Notes: generated from the letters alone by a model not told the origin. Counted from the first letter of the stretch, positions 8,124-17,544 are shown. The stretch is DNA of 64,000 nucleotides from Marinomonas sp. SBI8L (GCF_001624705.1 NZ_JSEO01000004.1:248001-312000); one strand, 5' to 3'. Numbers and translations: made by a program.

Positions 8124-9746
8124 CTAAGCAGATTTTACCAGATTTTCATCTGTATCTTGCGCTTCGCCTTTGTGACTTAACAAAGCTTTAATCAAGGAGA
8201 TTGTCATTAATACCATGATCACAGAAAAAGGTAGAGCTCCGATAATCATGGCCGTTTTGATCACTCCTAGACCACCTGCAATTAACAGAGCGCCAATCAG
8301 AGCCGTTAAGAAAATACCCCAAACGATAATATGAGAACGTGGTGTTTGTGCTGTGCTACCACCCGCATTAATAGTGTTTACCACCAAAATAGCTGAGTCA
8401 GCTGACGTCACCAAGAAAGTCATTAGCAAGACAACAATCACTGCGGACATCAATTTCGCCCCTGTATCAGACATCAAGACATTCAAAGTCTCATAGATTT
8501 GCGCCGAGATGTTCGCCCCTAGAATCTTACCTTCGGCAAGACCTGAAAGCTCAAGATCTAAAGCGGTACCACCAACAAAGGTAAACCAAATAAAGCAAAC
8601 AAATGAAGGTATCAAAGTGGCACTTAAGACAAACTCTCTGATGCTACGACCTTTAGAAATACGTGCAAAGAAGATCCCCACAGCAGGCGCATAGGCTATC
8701 CACCAAGCCCAATAGAAGATAGTCCAACCTGACTGCCAATCGCCTAAAGCTGTGCCTTTTTCTTCAACGTTAACCGCCATAGAAACAAAGTTAATTAGAT
8801 AATCAAATGTGCCTTTTGCGAGTAATTCGATCGCTAAAAAGGTTGAGCCAAAAATTAAGAAAAAGACTAATAGAACACCAGATAAAGACATGTTGACATT
8901 ACTTAGCCATTTTACGCCTTTACCTACACCACTCACGGCAGACAAGGTTGAAAGCGCCATCACAAAGACTAGCGCCACTATCATGGCAGTCATGGTAGGA
9001 GCGCCATCCACCATAATCCAATCAGCACCTGTAATATTGTAAACACCTGAAGCAAATTGGCTCACACCATAACCTATGGTCACAGCTATCCCTAAAATAG
9101 TCGCTAACACTGCCGTAATATCGACAACATGCCCAAATGTACCATTTAGCTTATTGCCAAATAGAGGTGTTAATACAGAGCGAATAGTAAGTGGTAAGCC
9201 CTTGTTAAAGCCAAAATAAGCTAACGCTAGGCCCACTAGTGCGTATATCCCCCAAGCGGAAAAACCCCAATGTAAAAAGCTGTAGCGATAAACTGACTCT
9301 AGGGTTTCGCTTTGCTTAGCAGGTACCAAACCTTGAATGATATCAGGGTTATTGGCGAAGTGATAAATCGGTTCGCCGGTTGAATAGGTCAACATGCCCA
9401 CACCAATACTGGCACCAAACATCATTGAGACCCAAGAGAAGCGCGAGAACTCTGGCTTTGACTCAGCACCACCTAGAACGATATTCCCCACTTTAGGTAT
9501 CATAGCCAAAGCAATGGCGGTCAAGGCAAAAAATGCCATGACATAAATATAATAGGTACCGAAGTTCCCTAAAACCAAAGCATTCACTTTTGACAGTACC
9601 GCTTTTGCTTGATCAGGAAAGACCAAGGCCCATAATACCAGCACCATGATTAACATCTTAGACGAAAGGGTAACCGCATGGTTAAACCCCTTATAAAAGC
9701 CATCTTGGGCTGTGTCTATGACAACCTCGTTTGATTGATTTTTCAT
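8124..9746 (-). CDS. BCCT-family betaine/carnitine/choline-type transporter
   Basis: This 540-aa secondary transporter of the BCCT family takes up quaternary-ammonium or sulfonium zwitterions such as glycine betaine, carnitine, choline or DMSP. About twelve membrane segments are visible. Signatures include FGASIGVGMLTYSTGEPIYH in the first core helix and the aromatic stretch IFYWAWWIAYAPAVGIFFAR followed by ISKGRSIREF, which is diagnostic for BCCT. The C-terminal tail is short, so it is probably not the strongly osmo-regulated BetP type. It lies 182 bp downstream of the acyl-CoA synthetase gene on the same strand. This suggests it imports the substrate of that catabolic cluster (inference). 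Confidence 0.9.
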   Translation of the reverse strand: MKNQSNEVVIDTAQDGFYKGFNHAVTLSSKMLIMVLVLWALVFPDQAKAVLSKVNALVLGNFGTYYIYVMAFFALTAIALAMIPKVGNIVLGGAESKPEFSRFSWVSMMFGASIGVGMLTYSTGEPIYHFANNPDIIQGLVPAKQSETLESVYRYSFLHWGFSAWGIYALVGLALAYFGFNKGLPLTIRSVLTPLFGNKLNGTFGHVVDITAVLATILGIAVTIGYGVSQFASGVYNITGADWIMVDGAPTMTAMIVALVFVMALSTLSAVSGVGKGVKWLSNVNMSLSGVLLVFFLIFGSTFLAIELLAKGTFDYLINFVSMAVNVEEKGTALGDWQSGWTIFYWAWWIAYAPAVGIFFARISKGRSIREFVLSATLIPSFVCFIWFTFVGGTALDLELSGLAEGKILGANISAQIYETLNVLMSDTGAKLMSAVIVVLLMTFLVTSADSAILVVNTINAGGSTAQTPRSHIIVWGIFLTALIGALLIAGGLGVIKTAMIIGALPFSVIMVLMTISLIKALLSHKGEAQDTDENLVKSA

Positions 9747-9844
9747 ACAGATACCTTGTTTTTATTATGTTTGTGGTAAGCAGCGCACTCTCCCTAGTGC
9801 AATAAAAATCCGTTTTAAACTGCTCGTTTAATCACTCACATCAG

Positions 9845-9879
9845 AGGTTTCAGGCAAGAGTTGATCCGCCTGAAAACCT
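9845..9879 (-). terminator. Hairpin between the acyl-CoA synthetase and BCCT genes
   Basis: AGGTTTCAGGC (9845-9855) pairs with GCCTGAAAACCT (9868-9879) with one bulged base, and ATCACT/AGTGAT extend the fold outside it. No T-run follows on the minus strand, so it may be an attenuator or a transcript stabiliser and not a complete terminator. Confidence 0.45.
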
Positions 9880-9928
9880 AGGGTAATCAGTGATAACTTA
9901 TTAAATTGATTAATGAATGACGTGAGTT

Positions 9929-12043
9929 TTAAGCGGCGCTAAGCTCAGCACCTGTGTCTTTAGCAATAACAAGGGCGTCTACAGCAATGCTTCCCTTGTC
10001 ATTGACTATGATGGGGTTAACGTCGATTTCGTTAATCACATCAGCCAAATCAGCCGCTAAATGAGAGAAGTTAGCCAGTTGCTGGGCAAGTTGATTAAGG
10101 TCTGCTGCTTTCGCGCCTCGAACACCAGCTAACAAAGGACGAGTTCTTAAGCTGTCTATCATTGTCATGGCTTCTACTTCATCAAATGGTGCTAAAGAGA
10201 AAACCCTATCTTTCAAGACTTCGATATAAATGCCGCCACTACCGACCATGACCATAGGGCCAAACTGCGGGTCGTTTACCATACCAAAGGCAAGCTCTGT
10301 ACCTTGACCCACCATAGGCTCAATCGTCACTCGGTAACCCAAACGATTCGCAAGATCATCATAGGCTTCACTCACTTCAGTCACAGAATTAAGATTAAGC
10401 TTTACCCCACCTACATCTGACTTATGGTGAATATGAGGCTCGGCGGTTTTAAGCACCACAGGGAAAGTCATGCTCTCAACAGCTTTTAATGTGTCAATTT
10501 GGGTGTGCGCTTCTTGTGGATTCGCAATACCAATACCGTAATCAGCTAATAGGTTTAAGCTGTCGGTCTCACTCATAGGTACGCCATTTGCTAATCGGGT
10601 ATGCCATTTATCTTTGCGAGCTGGGTTACTGATGTTCTCGACAGTGGCATGTGCTTTGGCTTGTTGGTCACGATTAGCGAATAGGTTTGCAATCGCCTTA
10701 ACCGCATTCTCGACACCGTTTACTAATGGAATATCATGATCCATCAAGTCTTCAGCAATGCCTGCATTTAGCGCTAATGAGAAGGTATTCAATACAATGA
10801 AGGGTTTGCTTGAATACTGTTTTACTTCTTTTGCTATTTCGATAAATTCTGGCATATAGATGAATTCATCACGGGCTTCAAATTCGAATACACCCACAGC
10901 CACATTTGGATCTTCCATAATGTAACGCACACTATCACGGAAAACTTCCGCATAATCGGGTGTGAAAGGCCCTGCTGCATCCAATGGATTAACCGCCTCT
11001 AAACCTAGAGGCAACCTTTGTTTAAGCTTATTCATGGTGTCGTCAGTCAAGTTAGCAAAGGTCAAATCATGCTCTTCTGCTGTATCAACAAATAACTCAC
11101 GCAAACCACCTGAATCACCAATATAGCCAAGATCACCAGCGCCTAAATTGCCTCCTTGAGAAAGAATCTGAGCACAGGTCATAAGGTCATCAAGTGAGTC
11201 TGTGGCTATCACACCGTATTTCTTAAACAAGGCATCATAGGCGGTATTATTGCCAGCGATGGCACCTGAGTGAGTCGCCGCTAGTTGCGCACTAACTTCA
11301 GTACGGCCAACTTTCGTTACCACAACAGGAATGCCTTTACGTTTGGCTTTCTCTAATACTTTGACGAAGTTTTCAGGGTTACGAATGGCTTCCATAAAGA
11401 TGGCAAGAACACGGGTACTTTCTTGCTCTAGGGCGAAGTCCATATATTCATCAAGAGAGGTCGCAATTTCTTGCCCTGCAGATACCACAAGGTTAAAGCG
11501 GAAACGCCTATCGTTTGATGTTGGTAAAACAAAAATAGAACCCGAATGTGCAATCAAAGATATGTGGCCCGCTTTTCGCTCACCTGGTGATTGAAAGCTA
11601 ATATAGGCTTCGTTATCAAAATTGTAATACCCCATGCAGTTACCACCGCAAATCGGCATATTGGCTTGTTTAGCTTTATAAGAAAGTCGTTCCAATAGGG
11701 TTGGGCTGGCTTCTTCTTCAAGTTTGCAATAATCGAAGATTGTCACCCCGCCGATATTCAAACTGATGGCTTCATCAAAAAGCGGTTCCATTCTATGACT
11801 CGCCACACTTAACACAGCCATATCAATCGCTACTGGGATATCAGATAAGCTTGCGAAACATTTGTGCCCTTCTATCTCATCGTATCTTGGGTTAACAAGA
11901 AAAACCTGCCCTTTATAACCGCCACTTAGCAGTACCTTTAACATGTCATGGCCTACCGTACCTTCCCTTGGAGAAACACCAACAAGGGCAATGGTTTGAG
12001 GCTTTAGTAGTCGATCTAGGTAATGTGTATTTGAAAGTGTCAT
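9929..12043 (-). CDS. NDP-forming acyl-CoA synthetase (acetate-CoA ligase family)
   Basis: This 704-aa enzyme of the ADP/NDP-forming acyl-CoA synthetase superfamily couples acid + CoA + ATP to acyl-CoA through a phosphohistidine. The order is CoA-binding Rossmann domain (about 1-130, IALVGVSPREGTVG), ligase domains with the catalytic histidine H258 in AATHSGAIAG, and a C-terminal ATP-grasp domain (about 480-700). The downstream crotonase-type gene order and a BCCT transporter suggest activation of a short zwitterionic or unsaturated acid. DddX, an ATP-dependent DMSP lyase, and feruloyl-CoA synthetase belong to the same superfamily, but I cannot assign either. The upstream crotonase stop is 3 bp from this start, so the two form an operon. 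Confidence 0.85.
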   Translation of the reverse strand: MTLSNTHYLDRLLKPQTIALVGVSPREGTVGHDMLKVLLSGGYKGQVFLVNPRYDEIEGHKCFASLSDIPVAIDMAVLSVASHRMEPLFDEAISLNIGGVTIFDYCKLEEEASPTLLERLSYKAKQANMPICGGNCMGYYNFDNEAYISFQSPGERKAGHISLIAHSGSIFVLPTSNDRRFRFNLVVSAGQEIATSLDEYMDFALEQESTRVLAIFMEAIRNPENFVKVLEKAKRKGIPVVVTKVGRTEVSAQLAATHSGAIAGNNTAYDALFKKYGVIATDSLDDLMTCAQILSQGGNLGAGDLGYIGDSGGLRELFVDTAEEHDLTFANLTDDTMNKLKQRLPLGLEAVNPLDAAGPFTPDYAEVFRDSVRYIMEDPNVAVGVFEFEARDEFIYMPEFIEIAKEVKQYSSKPFIVLNTFSLALNAGIAEDLMDHDIPLVNGVENAVKAIANLFANRDQQAKAHATVENISNPARKDKWHTRLANGVPMSETDSLNLLADYGIGIANPQEAHTQIDTLKAVESMTFPVVLKTAEPHIHHKSDVGGVKLNLNSVTEVSEAYDDLANRLGYRVTIEPMVGQGTELAFGMVNDPQFGPMVMVGSGGIYIEVLKDRVFSLAPFDEVEAMTMIDSLRTRPLLAGVRGAKAADLNQLAQQLANFSHLAADLADVINEIDVNPIIVNDKGSIAVDALVIAKDTGAELSAA

Positions 12044-12046
12044 AAG

Positions 12047-12862
12047 TTAGCGTCCTTTATATTCAGGTGGGCGTTTTTCTGAGAAAGCACGGGAGCCTTC
12101 GAGGTAGTCTTCTGAGTGCAGCATTTTTTCGAAAAGAGGCAGATCACTTTCCTTTTTCCATGCTTTTCGTGTCTGCACAAAGGTTTCTTCAACAGAAAGA
12201 GATACAGATAAGGCCATAATTTCTTTCATGGCTTGTAACGGTAGTGGTGCGGCTTCGGCGATTTGTGCCGCCATTTCATGCGCTTTTGCAAGCACTTGAT
12301 CCGCCTCTAACACTTGGGAAACTAGACCATGATGTTTCGCTTCTTCCATGCCCAGTTTGCGGCCTGTTAGAATTAATTCAGAGGCTAGGTTGTAAGGTAG
12401 GCGCTTAGGTAATTGCTGAATACCGCCGCCATCAGGTAAGAAGCCTAATTTGGCCTCTGGCAACCAAAACTCAACCTCTTTTGCGGCGATAATGACATCA
12501 GCACTCAGTAGCATTTCAAAGCCACCGCCTATAGCACTGCCTGTGACTGCCGCGATGACAGGCTTCTTTAGCCCCCAGAATTCACTCATACCACCTAGTC
12601 CACCTGGGCCTAAATCGTAATCTGCCGATTCCATTAACTCATCGCCTTTATCGGCGAATTCCTTTAAGTCCCAACCGGCACTGAAATAGCGACAATCGGC
12701 ATTGGTGATAATACCGACATATAAATCATCATCTTCTTGTAGGCGTTTAAATGCCTGATAAAGGTCTGTGCTTGTAGCAAGATTGATGGCATTTACCGGA
12801 GGGCGGTTGAGGGTTATTTCTAACACTCTTCCAATTTTTTGACAGCTCACTGATTGGGACAT
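12047..12862 (-). CDS. Crotonase-family enoyl-CoA hydratase (CaiD-like)
   Basis: This 271-aa enoyl-CoA hydratase/isomerase adds water to an enoyl-CoA in the cytoplasm. The oxyanion-hole segments are VNAINLATSTDLYQAF near the N-terminus and AVTGSAIGGGFEMLLSADVI; the catalytic glutamate region is EAKLGFLPDGGGIQQLPKRL. The overall pattern, including the C-terminal SRAFSEKRPPEYKGR, resembles CaiD (crotonobetainyl-CoA hydratase) and related carnitine-type crotonases, in agreement with the neighbouring BCCT transporter. It is the first gene of a two-gene operon with the acyl-CoA synthetase. The exact substrate is not established. Confidence 0.83.
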   Translation of the reverse strand: MSQSVSCQKIGRVLEITLNRPPVNAINLATSTDLYQAFKRLQEDDDLYVGIITNADCRYFSAGWDLKEFADKGDELMESADYDLGPGGLGGMSEFWGLKKPVIAAVTGSAIGGGFEMLLSADVIIAAKEVEFWLPEAKLGFLPDGGGIQQLPKRLPYNLASELILTGRKLGMEEAKHHGLVSQVLEADQVLAKAHEMAAQIAEAAPLPLQAMKEIMALSVSLSVEETFVQTRKAWKKESDLPLFEKMLHSEDYLEGSRAFSEKRPPEYKGR

Positions 12863-13163
12863 AGTGATTTCCTAAGCTGGTTAACTTTACGCATTTGCTC
12901 AAGATGATTTGAGTATGCTTCTTTTTATGCCCCGATTCTGCGCTCATGCTTGAGCCAGTGTAAATTGATTAAAATATGAAAAAAGGTTAAAAAAACTAAC
13001 CATTAAAAAGAAATATAAAGATATCTAAAACACCTCTTTTCAGAAAATAAAGGCGCTAAAAGAAGGGTTAAAGAAGAGCAAAGAGTGAGATAAAAGACAG
13101 GTAGAAAGGTATGGAAGTGATGATAAATAAGAGGCTAAATTCTGATTTTAGCCTCTTAATTTT
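12863..13163. other. Intergenic region between the crotonase operon and its LysR gene
   Basis: This 301-bp stretch must carry the promoter of the minus-strand crotonase-synthetase operon. It also carries the LysR terminator at its right end (13130-13158). It is A-rich and has no credible coding frame; a frame running out of the crotonase start is a shadow. Confidence 0.6.
13130..13158 (-). terminator. Terminator hairpin of the LysR gene
   Basis: A perfect 11-bp stem (13130-13140 with 13148-13158) with a 7-nt loop lies immediately past the LysR stop. T-rich sequence flanks it, more clearly on the plus side (AATTTTTT), so it could act in both directions. Confidence 0.75.
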
Positions 13164-14072
13164 TTATTTTTTGACAATAAAACTTGAGTCTTCACGTATT
13201 TTTTGAGCTAACCAATCGTTAAAAAGCTGTATTTCAGGCTTAGGGTTTTGCTGCTTAGGGTGCACGCTATACCAGCTCCCAACCTCCATAACAGAGAAAT
13301 CAAAAGGCCTAATAATTCGTCCTGTTTCTAAATCTCGCTTGGCAAAAGATTCCCTCGCCATGACCACAGACTTACCTTCATAAATCATTTCTAAGGCTTG
13401 CAAATAGTTATCAACCACAGGCCCTGAGTCGATAATATGAGGATCAACACCCGCTTTATCTAACCAAGTTGGCCAATCATCTGGTGCTAGCTCTACGGTA
13501 ATTAAATCTAACTTAGCAAGGTCTTCTGGTTTTTTTAATTTACCTTCGGCGACGAGTTTAGGAGAACAAACAGGGAAGATCTCCATATCAAACAAATAGG
13601 TGTAATCTAGATGGGACCATGACTTATCACCCATTATGATGCCCACATCCACGTCATCCTTATCAAAGTCCACATCCACGAATGAGATGGATATCCGCAC
13701 TCTTATATCAGGATACTTCGCTTGGAAGTCATTGAGCTTAGGGATAAGCCACACAGTGCCAAAAGTGACATAGGTCTGAATGGTGAGGGTTTTTGTCTTG
13801 TTAGCGGACTTAAGACTGGCAACAGCCTCTGCAATATTATCAAAGCTATCATTAATCACTGGGTATAAAAACTCACCCTGTTTAGTCAGGCTTATAGTGC
13901 GTCCATTTCGTTGGAATAAGAAGACATCCAACTCCTGCTCTAACTGCTTAATTTGATGGCTGACAGCAGAGTGTGTCACACAAAGTTCATCCGCTGCTTT
14001 ACGAAAGCTTTTGTTTCGAGCCACGGACTCGAAAACACGTAGGGATTTAAGTGAAGGTAATTTTCTATTCAT
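13164..14072 (-). CDS. LysR-family regulator of the acyl-CoA cluster (GcvA-like)
   Basis: This is a 302-aa LysR-type regulator. The winged helix covers about residues 5-65 with KAADELCVTHSAVSHQIKQLE, and the effector domain is full length. It sits between the minus-strand crotonase-synthetase operon and the divergent plus-strand dehydrogenase-hydratase operon, the usual place for a local activator. The shared 181-bp control region toward the dehydrogenase contains a 12-bp inverted repeat (14166-14177 and 14224-14235). Regulation of the catabolic genes on both sides is inferred from position. Confidence 0.87.
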   Translation of the reverse strand: MNRKLPSLKSLRVFESVARNKSFRKAADELCVTHSAVSHQIKQLEQELDVFLFQRNGRTISLTKQGEFLYPVINDSFDNIAEAVASLKSANKTKTLTIQTYVTFGTVWLIPKLNDFQAKYPDIRVRISISFVDVDFDKDDVDVGIIMGDKSWSHLDYTYLFDMEIFPVCSPKLVAEGKLKKPEDLAKLDLITVELAPDDWPTWLDKAGVDPHIIDSGPVVDNYLQALEMIYEGKSVVMARESFAKRDLETGRIIRPFDFSVMEVGSWYSVHPKQQNPKPEIQLFNDWLAQKIREDSSFIVKK

Positions 14073-14165
14073 ACTTAATTCACATGCCTAAAAAGATTTT
14101 AAATTAAGCTAAAACTAGACGAATTAAAGAAAAAAATAAACTGGTTAGTTTTTTAGACCATTCAG

Positions 14166-14235
14166 AAAATTATTTTCAATTTACTCCCACCCTGAAGATG
14201 ACCACACTCAGCAAAAATAATTAGAAAATAATTTT
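14166..14235. promoter_or_regulatory. 12-bp inverted repeat in the LysR / dehydrogenase control region
   Basis: AAAATTATTTTC (14166-14177) is repeated exactly in inverted orientation as GAAAATAATTTT (14224-14235), 46 bp apart, in front of the dehydrogenase start. Two dimer sites spaced over about 60 bp are the usual architecture of LysR-type control regions. The A/T richness lowers confidence. Confidence 0.45.
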
Positions 14236-14253
14236 TATCTATTGGAGGTATAA

Positions 14254-15123
14254 ATGCAGATCATAGTGGTTGGCGTCATAGGTGCAGGACAAATGGGAAA
14301 TGGCATTGCCCAAGTGATTGCTCAAGCAGGCTACAAGGTTAAACTATGTGACTTAAATGCAGCAGCATTAGAAACCGCTCTTTTCACTATCAATAAAAAC
14401 CTAGATTTTCTGGTGAATAAAGAGAAAATATCTCAGGATCAGAAAGACGCAACCCTAACACGTATCGAGTGTCATCAAGACTTATCAGCCATTGCAAATT
14501 CAGATCTAGTAATAGAAGCCATTATTGAGAATGAAAAGATCAAATCTGATTTATTCAAACAACTTGATGGAATCTGTAAAGATACCTGTATTCTTGCCTC
14601 AAATACCTCTTCAATCTCCATTAGCAAGTTAGCCAGTGCGACCCATAGGCCAGAGCGTGTTATTGGTTTGCACTTTATGAACCCTGTACCTCAGATGAAA
14701 CTCGTTGAGGTGATCCCAGCATTGCAAACTCAGCCTGACATTTTCAATCTTTGTTTTGCCCTAATGGAAAAGTTAGAGAAAACTCCTGTAAGAGTTGAAG
14801 ATATCCCAGGTTTTGCTGCTAACCGTATTTTGATCCCCATGATAAATGAAGCCATCTTTTGTCTTTATGAAGGGGTCGCCAGCGCCAATGAAATAGACAC
14901 CATTAGCCAGCTTGGCATGAGCCATAAAATGGGCCCTTTAGCACTGGCTGACCTTATCGGTTTAGACACTTGTTTGAGCATTATGGAAGTCTTGTACGAC
15001 GGCTTTAAAGACAGCAAATATCGCCCTTGCCCACTGCTTGTGAAGATGGTGAATGCTGGTCAACTTGGCCGTAAATCAGGCCAAGGTTTTTACTCTTACC
15101 TAGATAAAAAAGTGCAGGCCTAA
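14254..15123 (+). CDS. 3-hydroxybutyryl-CoA-type dehydrogenase
   Basis: This 289-aa NAD-dependent 3-hydroxyacyl-CoA dehydrogenase oxidises an L-3-hydroxyacyl-CoA to the 3-oxo form. The Rossmann motif GAGQMGNGIAQVIAQAG begins near residue 10. The active-site serine-asparagine region ASNTSSISI, the catalytic histidine in RVIGLHFMNPVP and the C-terminal GRKSGQGFYSY are all intact. A TTGGAGG ribosome site precedes the ATG. It overlaps functionally with the enoyl-CoA hydratase gene 3 bp downstream, forming a beta-oxidation-type pair. The monofunctional form suggests a short-chain or special substrate in place of bulk fatty acids. Confidence 0.9.
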   Translation: MQIIVVGVIGAGQMGNGIAQVIAQAGYKVKLCDLNAAALETALFTINKNLDFLVNKEKISQDQKDATLTRIECHQDLSAIANSDLVIEAIIENEKIKSDLFKQLDGICKDTCILASNTSSISISKLASATHRPERVIGLHFMNPVPQMKLVEVIPALQTQPDIFNLCFALMEKLEKTPVRVEDIPGFAANRILIPMINEAIFCLYEGVASANEIDTISQLGMSHKMGPLALADLIGLDTCLSIMEVLYDGFKDSKYRPCPLLVKMVNAGQLGRKSGQGFYSYLDKKVQA

Positions 15124-15126
15124 CCT

Positions 15127-15984
15127 ATGCAAACACCTCTAGCTAATAAAGAGTTTGATCACACTAACACTATAAATGCCTTGGCTGACACGTTTGAAAA
15201 CATTCGCCTAGCATGCCTTGAAACTGGCGTTTATCAGATCTGTATTAATAGACCTAAGGTTTTAAATGCACTCAACCTGCAATGTCTTGAAGAATTAAAT
15301 GCTTGCTTAGATCTAATAGAAAGAAACTCTGATGTACGTGTACTTCTTGTCACTGGAGCGGGTGAAAAAGCCTTTGTTGCCGGGGCAGATATTGCTTATA
15401 TGAAGCAACTAAGCGCCCAGGAAGCAGAAGATTTTTCTGCCTATGGTAATCAAACCTTTAGTCGTTTTAGTCAACTTAAAGTACCTGTTATTGCCTTGGT
15501 AAAGGGTTATGCCTTAGGAGGTGGTTGTGAACTCGCCCTCAGCTGCGACTTCATTTTAGCGTCAGACAAAGCCTGTTTCGCTCAGCCTGAACTTAACCTT
15601 GCTATTTTGCCTGGTTTTGGTGGCAGCCAGAGACTAACCAGAAGGCTTGGTCTAAGCCTCGCCTTAGAACTTGTTATGACAGGTCGCAACATCAAGAGTG
15701 ATGAGGCATTAAAACTAGGCCTTGTGAACCATGTTTATCCTGCTGATAGCTTAAACGAGGCAGGACTTGAACTCGCTAAAGGTTTAACTCATAAAAGCCC
15801 TTATGCTTTGGCAGCAATAAAGCAACTTATGCATCAAGGGGAAAACATCCCCCTTGATCAGGCACTGAAATTAGAGAGTCAGTCCTTCGCTCTTACCTTT
15901 GCAGGTAATGACAGAGAGGTGGCTATGCAAGCCTTTCTTGATAAAAGCCAAGCTAGCTTTCGTTCCCTCCAGAAAACGAGCTAA
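15127..15984 (+). CDS. Enoyl-CoA hydratase/isomerase (crotonase family)
   Basis: This 285-aa crotonase-fold enzyme hydrates a 2-enoyl-CoA. It has the first oxyanion segment with AGADIAYMKQL, the second in ALGGGCELALSCDFILAS, and the two catalytic glutamates in the positions typical of mitochondrial-type hydratase (the ELALS helix and QPELNLAILPGFGGSQRL). An N-terminal extension of about 25 residues precedes the fold. It follows the dehydrogenase by 3 bp and is closed by a strong terminator at 16021. The cluster thus holds two different crotonases, one on each side of the regulator. Confidence 0.88.
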   Translation: MQTPLANKEFDHTNTINALADTFENIRLACLETGVYQICINRPKVLNALNLQCLEELNACLDLIERNSDVRVLLVTGAGEKAFVAGADIAYMKQLSAQEAEDFSAYGNQTFSRFSQLKVPVIALVKGYALGGGCELALSCDFILASDKACFAQPELNLAILPGFGGSQRLTRRLGLSLALELVMTGRNIKSDEALKLGLVNHVYPADSLNEAGLELAKGLTHKSPYALAAIKQLMHQGENIPLDQALKLESQSFALTFAGNDREVAMQAFLDKSQASFRSLQKTS

Positions 15985-16020
15985 TTAGCTTTCAAAATCC
16001 TGTAAAAGAGAGTGACTTTG

Positions 16021-16053
16021 GAGTATCAAGCCCAGCTTGGTACTCATTTTTTT
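16021..16053 (+). terminator. Rho-independent terminator of the dehydrogenase-hydratase operon
   Basis: An 11-bp stem with one wobble pair (16021-16031 with 16035-16045) and a tight 3-nt loop is followed by ATTTTTTT. Confidence 0.9.
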
Positions 16054-16225
16054 GCCTTGCTTTGATTCAAGTACAAACTCTAATCTAATAACGTTTCCTA
16101 CCTTATTAAAGCTAGCTATCAAGCTGATAGAAAAACTTAATCAAAAATTTGGCCCTCACCTCTTTACCTCAAGTTAACTTGAGCTTTTATGCTTGGCACA
16201 CTTTTATCAATTCGAGGGACGCCCT

Positions 16226-17425
16226 ATGCCATTCAAGTATGTTAGCTTTTTATCAGGACGATTTTTTGATGGTATTTCTTCCGGCATGTTTATGTTGGCT
16301 TTACCTTGGATCATGCTAGAAGAAACACAAAGTGGCAGTATAGTGGCGCTGAGCACCTTGGCCTGTACCTTGGCCTCGTTTAGCTTAAGCCCTCTCTTAT
16401 CCACTTTAATCGATAGACACTCTCGCAAGGCCATTCTATTTATCACGCAAGTTATTCAGGCTCTGACCGCATTTATTGTTTTGACTGCTTTCTTTTATCA
16501 AGTCGGTAACCTCACCACTCTGATCTTTGCTCAGCTGATTTTTTGGTGTTCAAGTGATTTAGCTTGGAAAGCAAATAACGCCTTTGTACAAGAAAATTTT
16601 GCAGCCGATGAGTACCCAAAAATTACCAGTTACCAAGAAATTATCATGCAGATAACCACTCTTGGTGCGGGTGCTACTGGCATAGTATTACTAGCACAAT
16701 GGGGTATGCAGGAGTTTGCAGCCATTGCTTTTATCGCTTCTTTTATTGGCGCTATTAGCTATGGCGTTATGCCCTATCAAAGAAAATTACGTCTTCAACA
16801 TGAAGCGAGCTTTTTAAAGCAGGTCATTGAAATAAAGGAGATTTTTTTAAAACAAAAGCAACTAATGGTTTTTCTAGCCCTTTCATGTCTCTCTTACCCT
16901 GTACTCACATTTTTAGTGAAGCTGGTTCCTATTTATTTTTACGAGCAAGGTTATAGCGCCAATTGGTTTGCCGCATGGAAGCTAAGCTTTGGTATAGGAG
17001 CACTTATCTCAGGGCTAATTATTCGCCAACTACTCATCAAGTATTTACCTGAGAAGCTAATGATAGCCTGTGTCTCTCTAATTGCTTTAACCCTCTTTGC
17101 CTCATCCTTATTTAGTGCAAGCTGGATTATTGTTGGCTTTGCACTTTTATTTGGCCTATTTAATTCGGTAAATCGCATTAGCCGTATGAATAAAATGCAT
17201 CACGAAATCGACCTAAACGAGAGAGGCCGCATTGAAGGTGGATTGCACATGTTTAGTACCTTTATTCAAAGTATGAGTTATATGCTGATTGCCCTTCTCA
17301 GCCATTATGATGCCACCCAACTTGGCTTTAGTATTGCGAGTCTAGTCATGCTACTCGCCGCTGTTTTTATGCTAAATCTTTATCAAGGAACACAAAAATT
17401 AATCGATGTGAGCGAAAAGCTTTAA
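16226..17425 (+). CDS. MFS transporter (multidrug/exporter-like), substrate unknown
   Basis: This 399-aa major-facilitator protein has about twelve membrane segments. The loop between helices 2 and 3 reads STLIDRHSRKAIL, a recognisable version of the MFS GxxxDRxGRR motif. Charged cytoplasmic linkers in the middle separate the two six-helix halves. The ATG at 16226 is preceded by GAGGGA; a start 33 bp upstream is less likely. It stands alone between a terminator and the GGDEF-EAL gene. No adjacent regulator suggests the substrate. Confidence 0.82.
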   Translation: MPFKYVSFLSGRFFDGISSGMFMLALPWIMLEETQSGSIVALSTLACTLASFSLSPLLSTLIDRHSRKAILFITQVIQALTAFIVLTAFFYQVGNLTTLIFAQLIFWCSSDLAWKANNAFVQENFAADEYPKITSYQEIIMQITTLGAGATGIVLLAQWGMQEFAAIAFIASFIGAISYGVMPYQRKLRLQHEASFLKQVIEIKEIFLKQKQLMVFLALSCLSYPVLTFLVKLVPIYFYEQGYSANWFAAWKLSFGIGALISGLIIRQLLIKYLPEKLMIACVSLIALTLFASSLFSASWIIVGFALLFGLFNSVNRISRMNKMHHEIDLNERGRIEGGLHMFSTFIQSMSYMLIALLSHYDATQLGFSIASLVMLLAAVFMLNLYQGTQKLIDVSEKL

Positions 17426-17544
17426 GCAAAACTAATTATTGAAAACGCCTCACTTTTTGAAATTAGGGATTATACTTTTCTATGCGATCAAAAAACGACC
17501 CGTTAATTTTTAGGTCGAACGGTCTCTGAAAAAAGGATAGTCCC

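Noticed and set aside
9929-12043. Assignment of the NDP-forming synthetase as the DMSP lyase DddX
   Set aside because: Family and BCCT context fit, but the active-site region I remember for DddX is not clearly matched, and the dddB/dddC-type partners are absent. Kept only as a hypothesis.
12747-12947. Separate small gene overlapping the crotonase start
   Set aside because: The frame overlaps the conserved crotonase N-terminus out of phase and its product has no protein-like pattern.
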